Below are positions 51,285-60,057 of a DNA stretch of 64,000 nucleotides, piece after piece; the stretch's first letter is position 1, and each line of letters opens with the position of its first letter. Location: NCBI GenBank assembly GCA_002421805.1, contig DISM01000005.1, positions 183,941 to 247,940 of the forward strand. The letters are read 5' to 3'. The notes beneath the pieces are model-generated. The model was not told the origin of the DNA and did no database searches. It saw nothing but the letters and a program-made list of their open reading frames with translations. Made by a program: the position numbers and the translations under genes. This DNA is from Candidatus Omnitrophica bacterium UBA6210. Lineage in GTDB: Bacteria; Omnitrophota; Gorgyraeia; Velamenicoccales; Velamenicoccaceae.

Positions 51285-53198
51285 ATGAAACAGATCGCCG
51301 AAGTCGCAATCCCTGTCTCTTTGGCCCTGAACGAAACATTTGATTACCGCGTCCCTCGCCATTGCCGCGCTCATTTGGCGGTCGGATGCCGCGTCCAGGT
51401 CCCCTTTGGCCACAGACAGCTCATAGGTTATGTGACCGCTTTCAAAAGCGCGTCCCGCTATGAAAGGAAACTTAAAGCTCTGTCGGATTGCCTGGATCCT
51501 CAGGGGCCCTTATTGAATGAACGCCTTATGTCATTAGCACGTTTTCTGAGCCGTGAATATTTCTGCTCCCTGGCCCAGGGGTTTGAAACCGTCCTGCCGC
51601 GCCCCCTGAGAATAGCGACGCGCCATATCGCAGCAGCCGAACCGGATGAAACGGCTTCTTCGCTCGACCCTCTCACAGAGGAAGAAAAAGCATCTTTGGA
51701 TCGCCTTGAGCCGGGCCAGGCCACGTATGTGATCGAAGACATGTCCGGCGGCGAGCGCTGGAAGATATATCGAGCCTTGATAAAATCTACGCTTGCTCAA
51801 GGCAGGGATGTCCTTGTTCTTGTCCCTGATTATGCCATGATCGCCTATGCCCGGGAACAGCTAAAAACAGGCGTCCCGGAGTGTGTCGTCTCTTCCCATG
51901 AAAGACCGGCCGTTGTTCGAAATTCCTGGTTGAAAGCCCAGAAGAATGCAGGGGTCCTGGTCATAGGGACACGGAGCGCTGTTTTTTCGCCGGTCCACAA
52001 TCCCGGCCTCATCATCATTGACCACGAGGGACACTTCGCTTATCACCAACAGCAAGTCCCAAATTATCACATCCGGGACATCGCGCTTAAGATCGCCCGC
52101 GATTGCGCCTCAAAGCTTGTCTTCGGGGCATTCGTTCCTTCTTTAGAGGCTTTTGCGCTGGTAGAGCGCCATGAAGCTTCTTTATTGCGTTGCGGCTCTC
52201 CGCAAGCTACGCCGCGGATCACGATGGTAGACATGCAGCAGGAATATGTTCCTAAGGGCCATACAAAGATGATCTCTAAGGTATTGGAATTTCGTCTCGC
52301 GGAATTGCTCGAAAAGAAGGAAAGGATGCTTTTGTTCGTGCCGCAGAAGGGGTTCTCGACTTTCCTCTATTGTCCAAGGTGCAAGAAAGCCGTCGAATGC
52401 GAGCGTTGCAGCTCTCCGGTGTCATATTACCGCACGATCAAGCGCTTTGTTTGTCCGGCATGCCATCTGGAGCAGGAGGCCAGAGATATCTGTCCCAGAT
52501 GCTCAGGGGCCTACGTACGCTATTCGGGTTTTGGGACCGAAAAAGTCGAAAGCGAGCTGCGAAGACTGTTTCCGTCTGTCAGGATCGCGCAGTTCTCGAA
52601 GACTGCCGACCCGGTGGAATCTTATGATATAATGCTAGCGACCCAGGAAATTTTGGAAGACCCGAACATTTTCAGACATTGTTTTGACCGTGTCGTCCTT
52701 ATTGCGGCAGACCTCATGCTAGGGCGGCCCGATTTTCGCGCAACAGAACACGCTTTTAGCCGTTTCTTGATATTGTCGCGCATCGCCAAAGTTGAGCTTA
52801 TTATCCAGACAAAAATGCCCGAGCATTACGTCTGGGGATTTCTTAAAACACAGGACAGCGCTGGTTTTCTCAAAAAAGAGTTTGAAGAACGGCGTGAACT
52901 TAGACTGCCGCCTGTTGTCCGGTTAGGAACCCTGACAATCAGGGCCAGGACGGAGCTTGCAATCCTGGCTGCGGCGAAAAAGGCTTTACGGGCGGTGAAG
53001 ACATCCCGGAAGCGTCATAACGCGGTCGCAGAAGTTTTTGATCCCCAACCCGCCAGGCCGTTTAAATTACGCGGGTATTTTCGTTATCAAATGCTGATCA
53101 AATACAAGGAACTCGGAAAGATGGAGAAGGCGCTGCGTCGTCTTGTCTGCGACCGTCCCAGCGGCGTCATCACGACGTTTGACCCGGCCCGTGAATAA
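51285..53198 (+). CDS. priA: PriA-like primosomal protein with degenerate helicase motifs
   Basis: 637 residues, shorter than most PriA. The 3'-DNA-binding domain is clear (IAEVAIPVSLALNETFDYRV, GCRVQVPFGHRQLIGYV), and the eight zinc cysteines are intact (CPRCKKAVECERC, CPACHLEQEARDICPRC). The ATPase motifs are not: Walker A, normally GVTGSGKTEVY, reads EDMSGGERWKIY (about 151-162). DEEH reads DHEGH (about 246-250). The GTQMxxKGHDF motif reads ATQEILEDPNIF, and the QVAGRAGR motif is missing (LSRIAKVELIIQT). The frame is open throughout, so this appears to be a maintained but helicase-dead PriA. ATG 51285. Confidence 0.88.
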   Translation: MKQIAEVAIPVSLALNETFDYRVPRHCRAHLAVGCRVQVPFGHRQLIGYVTAFKSASRYERKLKALSDCLDPQGPLLNERLMSLARFLSREYFCSLAQGFETVLPRPLRIATRHIAAAEPDETASSLDPLTEEEKASLDRLEPGQATYVIEDMSGGERWKIYRALIKSTLAQGRDVLVLVPDYAMIAYAREQLKTGVPECVVSSHERPAVVRNSWLKAQKNAGVLVIGTRSAVFSPVHNPGLIIIDHEGHFAYHQQQVPNYHIRDIALKIARDCASKLVFGAFVPSLEAFALVERHEASLLRCGSPQATPRITMVDMQQEYVPKGHTKMISKVLEFRLAELLEKKERMLLFVPQKGFSTFLYCPRCKKAVECERCSSPVSYYRTIKRFVCPACHLEQEARDICPRCSGAYVRYSGFGTEKVESELRRLFPSVRIAQFSKTADPVESYDIMLATQEILEDPNIFRHCFDRVVLIAADLMLGRPDFRATEHAFSRFLILSRIAKVELIIQTKMPEHYVWGFLKTQDSAGFLKKEFEERRELRLPPVVRLGTLTIRARTELAILAAAKKALRAVKTSRKRHNAVAEVFDPQPARPFKLRGYFRYQMLIKYKELGKMEKALRRLVCDRPSGVITTFDPARE

Positions 53199-53201
53199 CA
53201 T

Positions 53202-54137
53202 ATGATGAACATCGTCTTTTTTGGCAGTGGAAATTTTGCCGTTAAGGTCCTGGAAAGTATCGACAGGCGCGCCTTTCCCATAAGTCTTGTTGTGACGCAA
53301 CCCGACAGAAAAAAAGGACGTCATCTGCATCTGGGGGCAACGCCGGTCAAGACATTTGCCCTCGATCATGGCTTAAACATCTTCCAGCCGGAAGATGTCA
53401 ACGGTGTTGAATCTCTGGAGACGCTTAAGGACAAACACGCTGATATCTTTCTTGTCGTCTCTTACGGCAGGATCCTTTCAGGCCGGCTTTTAGATGTCCC
53501 GAGCATTATGGCCATCAACATCCATTCGTCGCTTCTGCCCAAATACAGAGGGGCTGCGCCGGTTAACCGGGCACTCATCCAGGGCGAGAAAACAACGGGG
53601 ATCACTTTCATCAAGATGAACACGGGTATGGACCGCGGGGATATTCTTCTACAGAAGGTTTTAAAAATCGGCCGCCATGACACAGCGCCCGTATTGGACC
53701 AGAGATTATCTCTTTTGGCGTCGAAATACATCAACAAGCTTCTTGCCGTGACCGAACTGGGTCGTTATCGTCTTAAGAAACAACGCGAAAACACGGCCAG
53801 TTACGCTGCCCTCATGCACAAACAGGATGGCTTGATCCGCTGGCAAGAGACTTCCACAGAAATATATAACCGCTTTCGGGGTTGCTACGGTTGGCCCGGC
53901 ACTTTTACGTTCTTTCGAGGAAAGATCCTGAAAATCCTTGAGCTGAAGCCCGGACGCCGTTTGGCGCAGGCAAAGCCGGGGACAATCGTCAAAGTTGAAG
54001 ACAATGCTCTGGTCGTTGCCTGCAGACAGGGCACAGTTATCATCACCGAGGTCCTGCCTGAATCGCACAAGAAGATGCCGGTATCCAGTTTTTTGGCCGG
54101 GCATGATGTCAAGGTTGGGAATATCCTTGGGGTCTAA
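53202..54137 (+). CDS. fmt: Methionyl-tRNA formyltransferase
   Basis: 311 residues. NIVFFGSGNFAVKVLESI, INIHSSLLPKYRGAAPVNRAL with the catalytic Asn and His, GITFIKMNTGMDRGDIL with the Asp, and a C-terminal OB-like domain from about residue 205 (KQDGLIRW, GWPGTFTFFRGKILKIL). Formylates initiator Met-tRNA. The gene follows priA, as is common in bacteria (usually priA-def-fmt; def is missing here). Confidence 0.95.
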   Translation: MMNIVFFGSGNFAVKVLESIDRRAFPISLVVTQPDRKKGRHLHLGATPVKTFALDHGLNIFQPEDVNGVESLETLKDKHADIFLVVSYGRILSGRLLDVPSIMAINIHSSLLPKYRGAAPVNRALIQGEKTTGITFIKMNTGMDRGDILLQKVLKIGRHDTAPVLDQRLSLLASKYINKLLAVTELGRYRLKKQRENTASYAALMHKQDGLIRWQETSTEIYNRFRGCYGWPGTFTFFRGKILKILELKPGRRLAQAKPGTIVKVEDNALVVACRQGTVIITEVLPESHKKMPVSSFLAGHDVKVGNILGV

Positions 54138-54159
54138 AGAACCAGGGGCTTAAAATTAC

Positions 54160-54187
54160 TTGCAAGAATATGGTGTTGTGTTAAAAT
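54160..54187 (+). promoter_or_regulatory. Promoter of the galT pair
   Basis: -35 TTGCAA (54160-54165), 16-bp spacer, -10 TAAAAT (54182-54187). It leaves a leader of about 88 nt with a small hairpin (CGGAC/GTCCG). Confidence 0.6.
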
Positions 54188-54281
54188 TTGAGAGCGTTAC
54201 AAAACCCGGAGTTCTCAAGGGTCATATTAAAGGCGGAGACCCGGACAATCTCGACCCCGTCCGTCCCTAGGAATACAATTT

Positions 54282-55310
54282 ATGCCTGAACTCAGAAAAG
54301 ATCCCGTGATCGGCAGATGGGTCATTATTGCGGTTGAGCGTTCCCGCAGGCCCAAGGGGTTCAAAGCCCCTTCACATCAAACCACAGAGGAAGATTGCCC
54401 TTTTTGCGAGGGCAAGGAAAGCCAAACGCCCCGCGAGATCTTCGCTATCCGCAAAGAAGGAAGCGCCCCGGACAAACCAGGATGGGACACACGCGTTGTT
54501 CCCAGCAAAAGGCCTTTTTTGCGGGTCGAAGGGAACATCAACAGGCACGGCAGGGGGCTCTATGATGTCATGAGCGGCATAGGGGCCCATGAAGTCATCA
54601 TCGAAACACCCAAGCATATCGGGAACATCGCCGATCTGGATGAAACACAGATCGCCAAAACCGTCACCTGCTGGATTGACCGTTTTGTTGACTTAAGCAG
54701 GGACGAACGCTTCAAATACGTTCTGGTTTTTAAAAACTATGGGACAGCCGCCGGTGCCGGGCGCGTCTACCATTCCCGGAGTCAGCTGATCGCTACGCCC
54801 GTGACACCCAAGCGCGTCAAAGAAGAACTTTTCGGATCCAAAAAATACTATGATTATCATGAGCGCTGTGTTTTTTGCGATCTCATCCATCAAGAGATGG
54901 AATCGAAAGACAGGATCGTCCTTGATTTTGACGGATTTATCGCTGTCACGGCTTTTGCCTCACGTTTTCCTTTTGAGATCTGGATCCTGCCCAAAGAGCA
55001 TAATTGCGACTTCTCGCGCATGAGCGTCGAAAAACGCCTCTATCTGGGTAAGGTCTTAAAAAAAGTATTAACAAAGCTGAAAGTGGGCCTGGAAGACCCT
55101 GCCTACAATATCGTTCTGCATACGGCTCCTTTTCGCAGGAAAAAAGCAAAAGCGGGTTACTGGAAGACAATTGAGGATGATTATCACTGGCACATCGAGA
55201 TCATCCCCAGGCTTGGTAGTCCAGCGGGATTTGAATGGGGCACAGGCTTTTATATCTGTCCCATTACCCCTGAGGACGCAGCGCAATACCTGAGGGAGGT
55301 TGAGGCGTGA
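54282..55310 (+). CDS. galT: GalT-family uridylyltransferase paralogue 1, active-site His replaced
   Basis: 342 residues, HIT superfamily. Family features: PVIGRWVIIAVERSRRPKGF, zinc CPFCEGKE (C39, C42), GAHEVIIETPKH, VFKNYGTAAGAG, and the C-terminal DYHWHIEIIPRLG. The active-site triad, normally H-P-H-x-Q, reads H164-S-R166-S-Q168: the second His, which carries the UMP in GalT, is Arg (codon CGG 54777-54779). It may be non-catalytic, act with its neighbour, or do other chemistry. Overlaps the second copy by 4 nt. Confidence 0.88.
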   Translation: MPELRKDPVIGRWVIIAVERSRRPKGFKAPSHQTTEEDCPFCEGKESQTPREIFAIRKEGSAPDKPGWDTRVVPSKRPFLRVEGNINRHGRGLYDVMSGIGAHEVIIETPKHIGNIADLDETQIAKTVTCWIDRFVDLSRDERFKYVLVFKNYGTAAGAGRVYHSRSQLIATPVTPKRVKEELFGSKKYYDYHERCVFCDLIHQEMESKDRIVLDFDGFIAVTAFASRFPFEIWILPKEHNCDFSRMSVEKRLYLGKVLKKVLTKLKVGLEDPAYNIVLHTAPFRRKKAKAGYWKTIEDDYHWHIEIIPRLGSPAGFEWGTGFYICPITPEDAAQYLREVEA

Positions 55311-56308
55311 CGGAGCTCAGACGAGACCCCATTGTCGGCCGCTGGGTCATCATGGAAATGGACCAACCCATGACGCCAAAAGACCTGCACATGGCGCCGC
55401 ATCACTACGAAGATACGGCCAATTGCCCGTTTTGCTACGGGAACGAGTACATGACTCCACCGGAAATCCAGGCCTTTCGCAATCCAAAGACCGAACCGAA
55501 TACGGCCGGATGGCAGGTGAGAGTGATACCCAATAAATTCCCGGCACTTCAGATCGAAGGCAATCTTGATAAAAGAGGCCTGGGGATCTTTGATCTGTCT
55601 AACGGCATCGGCGCGCACGAGATCATCCTCGAGACCCCTTATCACGAAAAAGACCTGCCTGACCTGGAGCTTGGCGAGATCGAAAACGTCCTGAGGATGT
55701 ACTGTCTGCGTTCCAAAGACCTGCAGAAGGACAAGCGCTTCAAATACATCATGATCTTCAAGAATTACGGCAGCGGTGCCGGGGCGACCCTTGATCACAA
55801 CCATAGCCAGCTGATCGCCCTGCCCATGATCCCCAAGAACGTGATCGAGGAATTGAATGGATCCGGGGAGTATTTCGACTTCCGTGAACGTTGCATTTTT
55901 TGCGACATGATCCGCCAGGAACTGGATGAAAAAGAACGCATCGTCACGCAAAACGACCAATTTATCGCCTTTTGTCCTTTTGCCTCGCGTTTTCCTTTTG
56001 AGATGTGGGTGATGCCCAAAGAACACCAGCTGTTCTTCCATGACAGCTCCGACAGCGACATTGCCAGCATGGCCAGGATCTTGAAAGAAGTACTCGCAAA
56101 GATGAAAACAGTCCTCAACGATCCGCCGTATAATTTCATCATTCATACGTCCCCTATTGACGGAGAAGAGCGACAGGGGTATCACTGGCACATGGAGATC
56201 ATGCCGCGCCTGAGCCGCATCGCAGGCTTCGAATGGGGAACAGGGTTTTATGCGGTGTCCACGCCTCCGGAAGTCGCTATCAAATACCTCAAAGAGGCCA
56301 AGATATAA
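55307..56308 (+). CDS. galT: GalT-family uridylyltransferase paralogue 2, intact active site
   Basis: 333 residues from GTG 55307, which overlaps the previous TGA. Zinc CPFCYGNE, GAHEIILETPYHEK, FKNYGSGAGATLDHNHSQL with H164-N-H166-S-Q168, RCIFCDMIRQE and GYHWHMEIMPRLSR. The complete H-x-H-x-Q site predicts an active galactose-1-phosphate uridylyl- or related adenylyltransferase. Same length and domain plan as the gene before it, so they arose by tandem duplication. Confidence 0.92.
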   Translation: MTELRRDPIVGRWVIMEMDQPMTPKDLHMAPHHYEDTANCPFCYGNEYMTPPEIQAFRNPKTEPNTAGWQVRVIPNKFPALQIEGNLDKRGLGIFDLSNGIGAHEIILETPYHEKDLPDLELGEIENVLRMYCLRSKDLQKDKRFKYIMIFKNYGSGAGATLDHNHSQLIALPMIPKNVIEELNGSGEYFDFRERCIFCDMIRQELDEKERIVTQNDQFIAFCPFASRFPFEMWVMPKEHQLFFHDSSDSDIASMARILKEVLAKMKTVLNDPPYNFIIHTSPIDGEERQGYHWHMEIMPRLSRIAGFEWGTGFYAVSTPPEVAIKYLKEAKI

Positions 56309-56314
56309 CCAAGA

Positions 56315-56351
56315 GGTTAAAGCGCAGAAAACGGCTCCCGGCGTTTTAACC
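56315..56351 (+). promoter_or_regulatory. Inverted repeat upstream of gap
   Basis: GGTTAAAGCGC (56315-56325) and GCGTTTTAACC (56341-56351), 10 of 11 bp matching, 15-nt loop, 49 bp before the gap ATG. No T-run follows, so an operator or mRNA hairpin is more likely than a terminator. Confidence 0.5.
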
Positions 56352-56399
56352 GCTATCTTTAACGGGAACGAATAACACAGAGAAAGAGAGGGAAACATC

Positions 56400-57413
56400 A
56401 TGGCAGTTAAAGTAGGAATCAACGGTTTTGGAAGGATCGGCAGGCTTGTCTTCAGGGCAGCGATTGAAGAAAATACCAAGGATATCGATATCGTCGCCGT
56501 CAACGACCTGACCGACGCCAAGACCCTGGCGCATCTGCTCAAATATGATTCGACATTCGGCCGGTTCAAAGGGACGGTTGCGGCCAAGGAAAGCTCGCTG
56601 GTCGTCAACGGCAAAGAGATCAGGGTTTTTTCCCAAAAAGACCCGGCCATGATCCCCTGGAAAGATGCAGGCGTCCAACTCGTCATTGAATCGACGGGAA
56701 GATTCACCGATGCCGAAAAAGCCAAGGCCCACATCGCCGCAGGAGCCAAGAAGGTCATCATCTCGGCGCCCGCGAAGAATGAAGATGGGACGTTTGTCAT
56801 GGGGGTCAACGAAGACAAATATGATCCGGCCAAGCACCATATCGTTTCCAACGCGTCGTGTACGACCAACGGCCTGGCCCCATTAGCCAAGGTCCTTTTG
56901 GATAATTTTGGGATCAAATACGGCATCATGACAACCATCCACGCCTATACAAACGACCAGGTGATCCTGGATTTCCCGCATAAGGACCTGCGCCGAGCCA
57001 GGGCCGCTGCCCTTTCGATGATACCGACGTCAACGGGTGCGGCTAAGGCTATCGGCTTGGTCATCCCCGAGCTCAAAGGAAAATTGGACGGGATGGCGGT
57101 TCGCGTGCCCACGCCTGACGTTTCCCTTGTTGACTTGACGATCGAAACTGAAAAAACAACGACAAAAGAAGAGGTCATTGACGCGCTTGACAAGGCATCG
57201 CAGACGCCGCGGCTGAAAGGCATCCTGGCCGTCTCAAAAGAACCTCTCGTTTCCATCGACTTCCGCGGCGACAAAACCTCCTCCATCGTCGATGCGGAAT
57301 GCACGAAGGTCGTCGGCAACATGGTCAAGGTTCTCTCATGGTACGATAATGAGTGGGGGTATTCCTGCCGCATTGTCGATCTTTGCGCATACATCATCAA
57401 AAAAGGACTATGA
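56400..57413 (+). CDS. gap: Glyceraldehyde-3-phosphate dehydrogenase, type I
   Basis: 337 residues. MAVKVGINGFGRIGRLVFRA (NAD site), VVESTGRF-type VIESTGRFTDAEKAKAHI, the catalytic Cys in SNASCTTNGLAPLAKVL, MTTIHAYTNDQ, SMIPTSTGAAKAIG, and WYDNEWGYSCRIVDL. Central glycolysis/gluconeogenesis enzyme. GAGAGGG lies about 7 nt before the ATG. Ends with its own terminator. Confidence 0.98.
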   Translation: MAVKVGINGFGRIGRLVFRAAIEENTKDIDIVAVNDLTDAKTLAHLLKYDSTFGRFKGTVAAKESSLVVNGKEIRVFSQKDPAMIPWKDAGVQLVIESTGRFTDAEKAKAHIAAGAKKVIISAPAKNEDGTFVMGVNEDKYDPAKHHIVSNASCTTNGLAPLAKVLLDNFGIKYGIMTTIHAYTNDQVILDFPHKDLRRARAAALSMIPTSTGAAKAIGLVIPELKGKLDGMAVRVPTPDVSLVDLTIETEKTTTKEEVIDALDKASQTPRLKGILAVSKEPLVSIDFRGDKTSSIVDAECTKVVGNMVKVLSWYDNEWGYSCRIVDLCAYIIKKGL

Positions 57414-57446
57414 ACCCCAAAGGTCACTGTCCGTTGGCGCTGATTG

Positions 57447-57493
57447 AAAAAAAGAGGGACGCTTGTGGACACCACGGGCGTTCCTCTTTTTTT
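57447..57493 (+). terminator. Intrinsic terminator after gap, possibly bidirectional
   Basis: AAAAAAAGAGGGACGC pairs with GCGTTCCTCTTTTTTT (one G-T), with an inner GTGG-aca-CCAC. The A-run on the left and T-run on the right allow termination on both strands. A further small palindrome GCGGCGA-G-TCGCCGC is at 57518-57532. Confidence 0.92.
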
Positions 57494-57559
57494 GTTTTTC
57501 GCAAAAGAAGGTAGCCTGCGGCGAGTCGCCGCCAGAGGCAATACAAATCCTCTCAAACT

Positions 57560-59389
57560 ATGATGCAGTCCCCAGATTATAACTATCTGTTATCAACGAT
57601 GACAGGCGCCCAATGGAAACGTATCGGCATCCATCGACGGGCGGGTGTCGTCGCGCCGTTATTCTCTGTGTTCAGCGCCAACAGCACGGGGATCGGAGAG
57701 CTGCCCGATATTCATCTTCTCGTTGACTGGTGCAAAGCCTGCGGCATGAGCATTATTCAACTATTGCCCATGAATGATACAGGCTTCGGATTCAGGCCTT
57801 ATGACGCCCAAAGCATGTTTGCACTCGACTCTGTCTATCTACGGCTGGAAAAACTGAAAGGTGCCGATATCAAGCCTTTCCTGCCGCACCTGCTTAAGAT
57901 CAAGAATGAATTCCCTACAGGCGGTCCCAGGGTCGACTACCGGATCAAACAAGCCAAGATCAAGTTGCTTTGGAAAATCTTCTCATCTGTTTCTCTTGAG
58001 GAGGCAGGCGGATTCAGTACCTTTATCAAGGATAACGCCTTCTGGATAGAAGATTATGCGCTTTTCAAGGTCATCAAAGAAAAGAACGGAGATATGAGTT
58101 GGGAGGGATGGTCCGATGATCTGAAACACCGCAAGGATACGACGCTGTATGCATTCCGTGAAACCTATCGTTCGAACATCCTGTTCCATCAATGGCTGCA
58201 ATGGCAGCTTTTTGAACAATTCAGGGACGCAAAAAGCTACGCGCAGAAGAATAACGTGCTTCTCATGGGGGATATTCCCTTTCTTGTATCGCGGGATTCG
58301 GCCGACGTCTGGTCGCATCAGGATTGTTTCAAGCTGGATCTCTCCTCAGGAGCGCCGCCGGACCTCCTGTATTCCAAGGGGCAGCGCTGGGGCATGCCTC
58401 CGTTCAACTGGGACCGCATCGCCCAACAGCATTACGCCTATATCGTCGAGAAACTAAGATACGCTCAGAATTTTTACGACCTTTACCGGATCGACCATGT
58501 GGTAGGGATCTTTCGCGTCTGGAGCATTCCTTTGTCCGAGCCTCCGGAAAACGGCGGCCTCAACGGGGCCTTTGATCCAGCCGATGAGAATGTGTGGGAA
58601 AAACATGGAAAAGATCTTTTGGCCTTAATGGTGAAACATTCCGATATGCTGGCCTGCGCGGAAGATTTGGGGACTGTGCCTAATTGCTGTTTCAAGGTCC
58701 TCAATGAAATGGGCATCCCCGGCATCGACGTGCAGCGCTGGATGCGTGATTGGGGTAAGAGCTACGAGTTCAAACTGACCAACGACTACCGCAAATGCGC
58801 TTTGGCAACAATCGCGACGCATGACATGAGCAATCTTTGCGCCTGGTGGGATTTTGAATGCGGGACGGTAGACGAGGCGCTGTTCCGCAGGAACTGCGAA
58901 AAAAAGAATATTGCCTTTGACAGTATCAAGGAAAAACTTTTCGACGTCAATGCCTTGCGCCATGGACGCCTGCGCTGGAGACCGGAGATCGACACGGAAG
59001 ACAAGCTTCTCGCCGTCCTGGGAACCACATCTTCAGAGGGATGGGCCCTCCTGGATATGTACCGGGGGTCATTCAAGGAAAAACAACAATTTCTCCAATT
59101 CCTGGGCATGGAGAGCGGAACCCAGGAGGGTTGCTCCACGACATTCATTAAAAACGCGCTGACAAGAATCCAGGAGAGCGCCTGCATTTTCAGCATTCAA
59201 TTAATCCAGGATTATCTGGACCTTGACCAGCTCTACGAGGTCGACCCCTGGGAGAACCGCATCAACTTTCCGGGGACGCTTTCTGAAAAAAACTGGACCC
59301 TCGTGCTCCAGCTTTCTCTGGACGACATCCTGGCGCTTCCCATAAATTCAGTGCTTAAATCTATCAATGAATCGTGCGGCCGTAGATAA
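57560..59389 (+). CDS. malQ: 4-alpha-glucanotransferase (GH77, amylomaltase)
   Basis: 609 residues. RRAGVVAPLFSVFSANSTGI, WCKACGMSIIQLLPMND, MGDIPFLVSRDSADVW, nucleophile block LYRIDHVVGIFRVWSIP, acid/base block CAEDLGTVPNCCF and LATIATHDMSNLCAWW. It transfers alpha-1,4-glucan chains and works with the GH57 enzyme and glycogen. A somewhat longer C-terminus than the classic 500-residue enzyme. Cytoplasmic. Confidence 0.94.
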   Translation: MMQSPDYNYLLSTMTGAQWKRIGIHRRAGVVAPLFSVFSANSTGIGELPDIHLLVDWCKACGMSIIQLLPMNDTGFGFRPYDAQSMFALDSVYLRLEKLKGADIKPFLPHLLKIKNEFPTGGPRVDYRIKQAKIKLLWKIFSSVSLEEAGGFSTFIKDNAFWIEDYALFKVIKEKNGDMSWEGWSDDLKHRKDTTLYAFRETYRSNILFHQWLQWQLFEQFRDAKSYAQKNNVLLMGDIPFLVSRDSADVWSHQDCFKLDLSSGAPPDLLYSKGQRWGMPPFNWDRIAQQHYAYIVEKLRYAQNFYDLYRIDHVVGIFRVWSIPLSEPPENGGLNGAFDPADENVWEKHGKDLLALMVKHSDMLACAEDLGTVPNCCFKVLNEMGIPGIDVQRWMRDWGKSYEFKLTNDYRKCALATIATHDMSNLCAWWDFECGTVDEALFRRNCEKKNIAFDSIKEKLFDVNALRHGRLRWRPEIDTEDKLLAVLGTTSSEGWALLDMYRGSFKEKQQFLQFLGMESGTQEGCSTTFIKNALTRIQESACIFSIQLIQDYLDLDQLYEVDPWENRINFPGTLSEKNWTLVLQLSLDDILALPINSVLKSINESCGRR

Positions 59390-59515
59390 AATGCAGTCAT
59401 TTCAAGTGCCGGTCCTTTGTCAATCCCTCGGCATGCGCGGGAGGGAACCCCCGGGGAATTCCACTCCTCTTTCTCATAAGCTTTTTTGCAAAAACGGGTT
59501 ATAATCAATAAACAT

Positions 59516-59544
59516 TTGAATTTTACCGTGTTTGATTATATAAT
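59516..59544 (+). promoter_or_regulatory. Strong promoter for a leaderless mRNA
   Basis: -35 TTGAAT (59516-59521), 17-bp spacer, -10 TATAAT (59539-59544). Only six bases (TTTAGT) separate the -10 from ATG 59551, so the transcript should begin at the start codon; no Shine-Dalgarno exists. Confidence 0.75.
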
Positions 59545-59550
59545 TTTAGT

Positions 59551-60033
59551 ATGACAAAGAGGAAATGGTTTTTTACCATTGTCGTGGTGTTTCTGGTGGC
59601 ATGGAATGTTCTGGTCCAGGCCCAACAGGACCAGGTCACCATCACGACTTATTTTCCATCTCCAAACGGCGTCTTTTCGTATATGCGCACCAGCCGGGGC
59701 GCCGCCTCTCTTTCCGCTAGCTTTACCGGCGGAGACGGAAATCTTGTCTGGGGCTCCGCCGGTACCATGGGCCGCCTGAGTTCAGACCAGGGCTCTTCGA
59801 TCGAACTTGGCAAAACCTCAGCCGCAACCCCTTATATCCGCCTAAGAAAAGGCGCTGTGAACTCAATCATACAGTTAGCTAACGACAACACTCTTTATAT
59901 TTATGTCTGGAACAATCTTTCGCTATACGACTTTGGCCAGACGACATGGGAAGATCTCCACGTGCAACGCATCTATTACCACTGGGGCTGGATGAACGGG
60001 ACCATTGAAAAAGCGAACCTTCAATACTTGTAG
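59551..60033 (+). CDS. Exported protein with VTITTYFPSP motif, unknown function (copy 1)
   Basis: 160 residues. N-terminal signal peptide (KRKWFFTIVVVFLVAWNVLVQA) followed at once by QQDQVTITTYFPSPNGVFSYMR. The rest is a beta-rich, Gly/Ser/Asn-rich domain with SSDQGSSIELGKTSAATPYI. Copy 2 at 60058 shares QDQVTITTYYPSP, GVxSxxR and EDQGSSIELG. I know of similar secreted families in Omnitrophota-like genomes, but no function is established. Possibly a pilus, fibre or surface-repeat subunit. Preceded by a leaderless promoter. Confidence 0.7.
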   Translation: MTKRKWFFTIVVVFLVAWNVLVQAQQDQVTITTYFPSPNGVFSYMRTSRGAASLSASFTGGDGNLVWGSAGTMGRLSSDQGSSIELGKTSAATPYIRLRKGAVNSIIQLANDNTLYIYVWNNLSLYDFGQTTWEDLHVQRIYYHWGWMNGTIEKANLQYL

Positions 60034-60057
60034 GTTTTGCTCAGGCAGAGGTGAACC

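Noticed and set aside
55250..56938. Long minus-strand frame (562 codons) opposite galT and gap
   Set aside because: It lies antisense to two certain genes, galT and gap, and its composition is a mirror of their codons.
57518..57532. Palindrome GCGGCGA-G-TCGCCGC as an operator of malQ
   Set aside because: Too short and directly behind the gap terminator; no further evidence for regulation.
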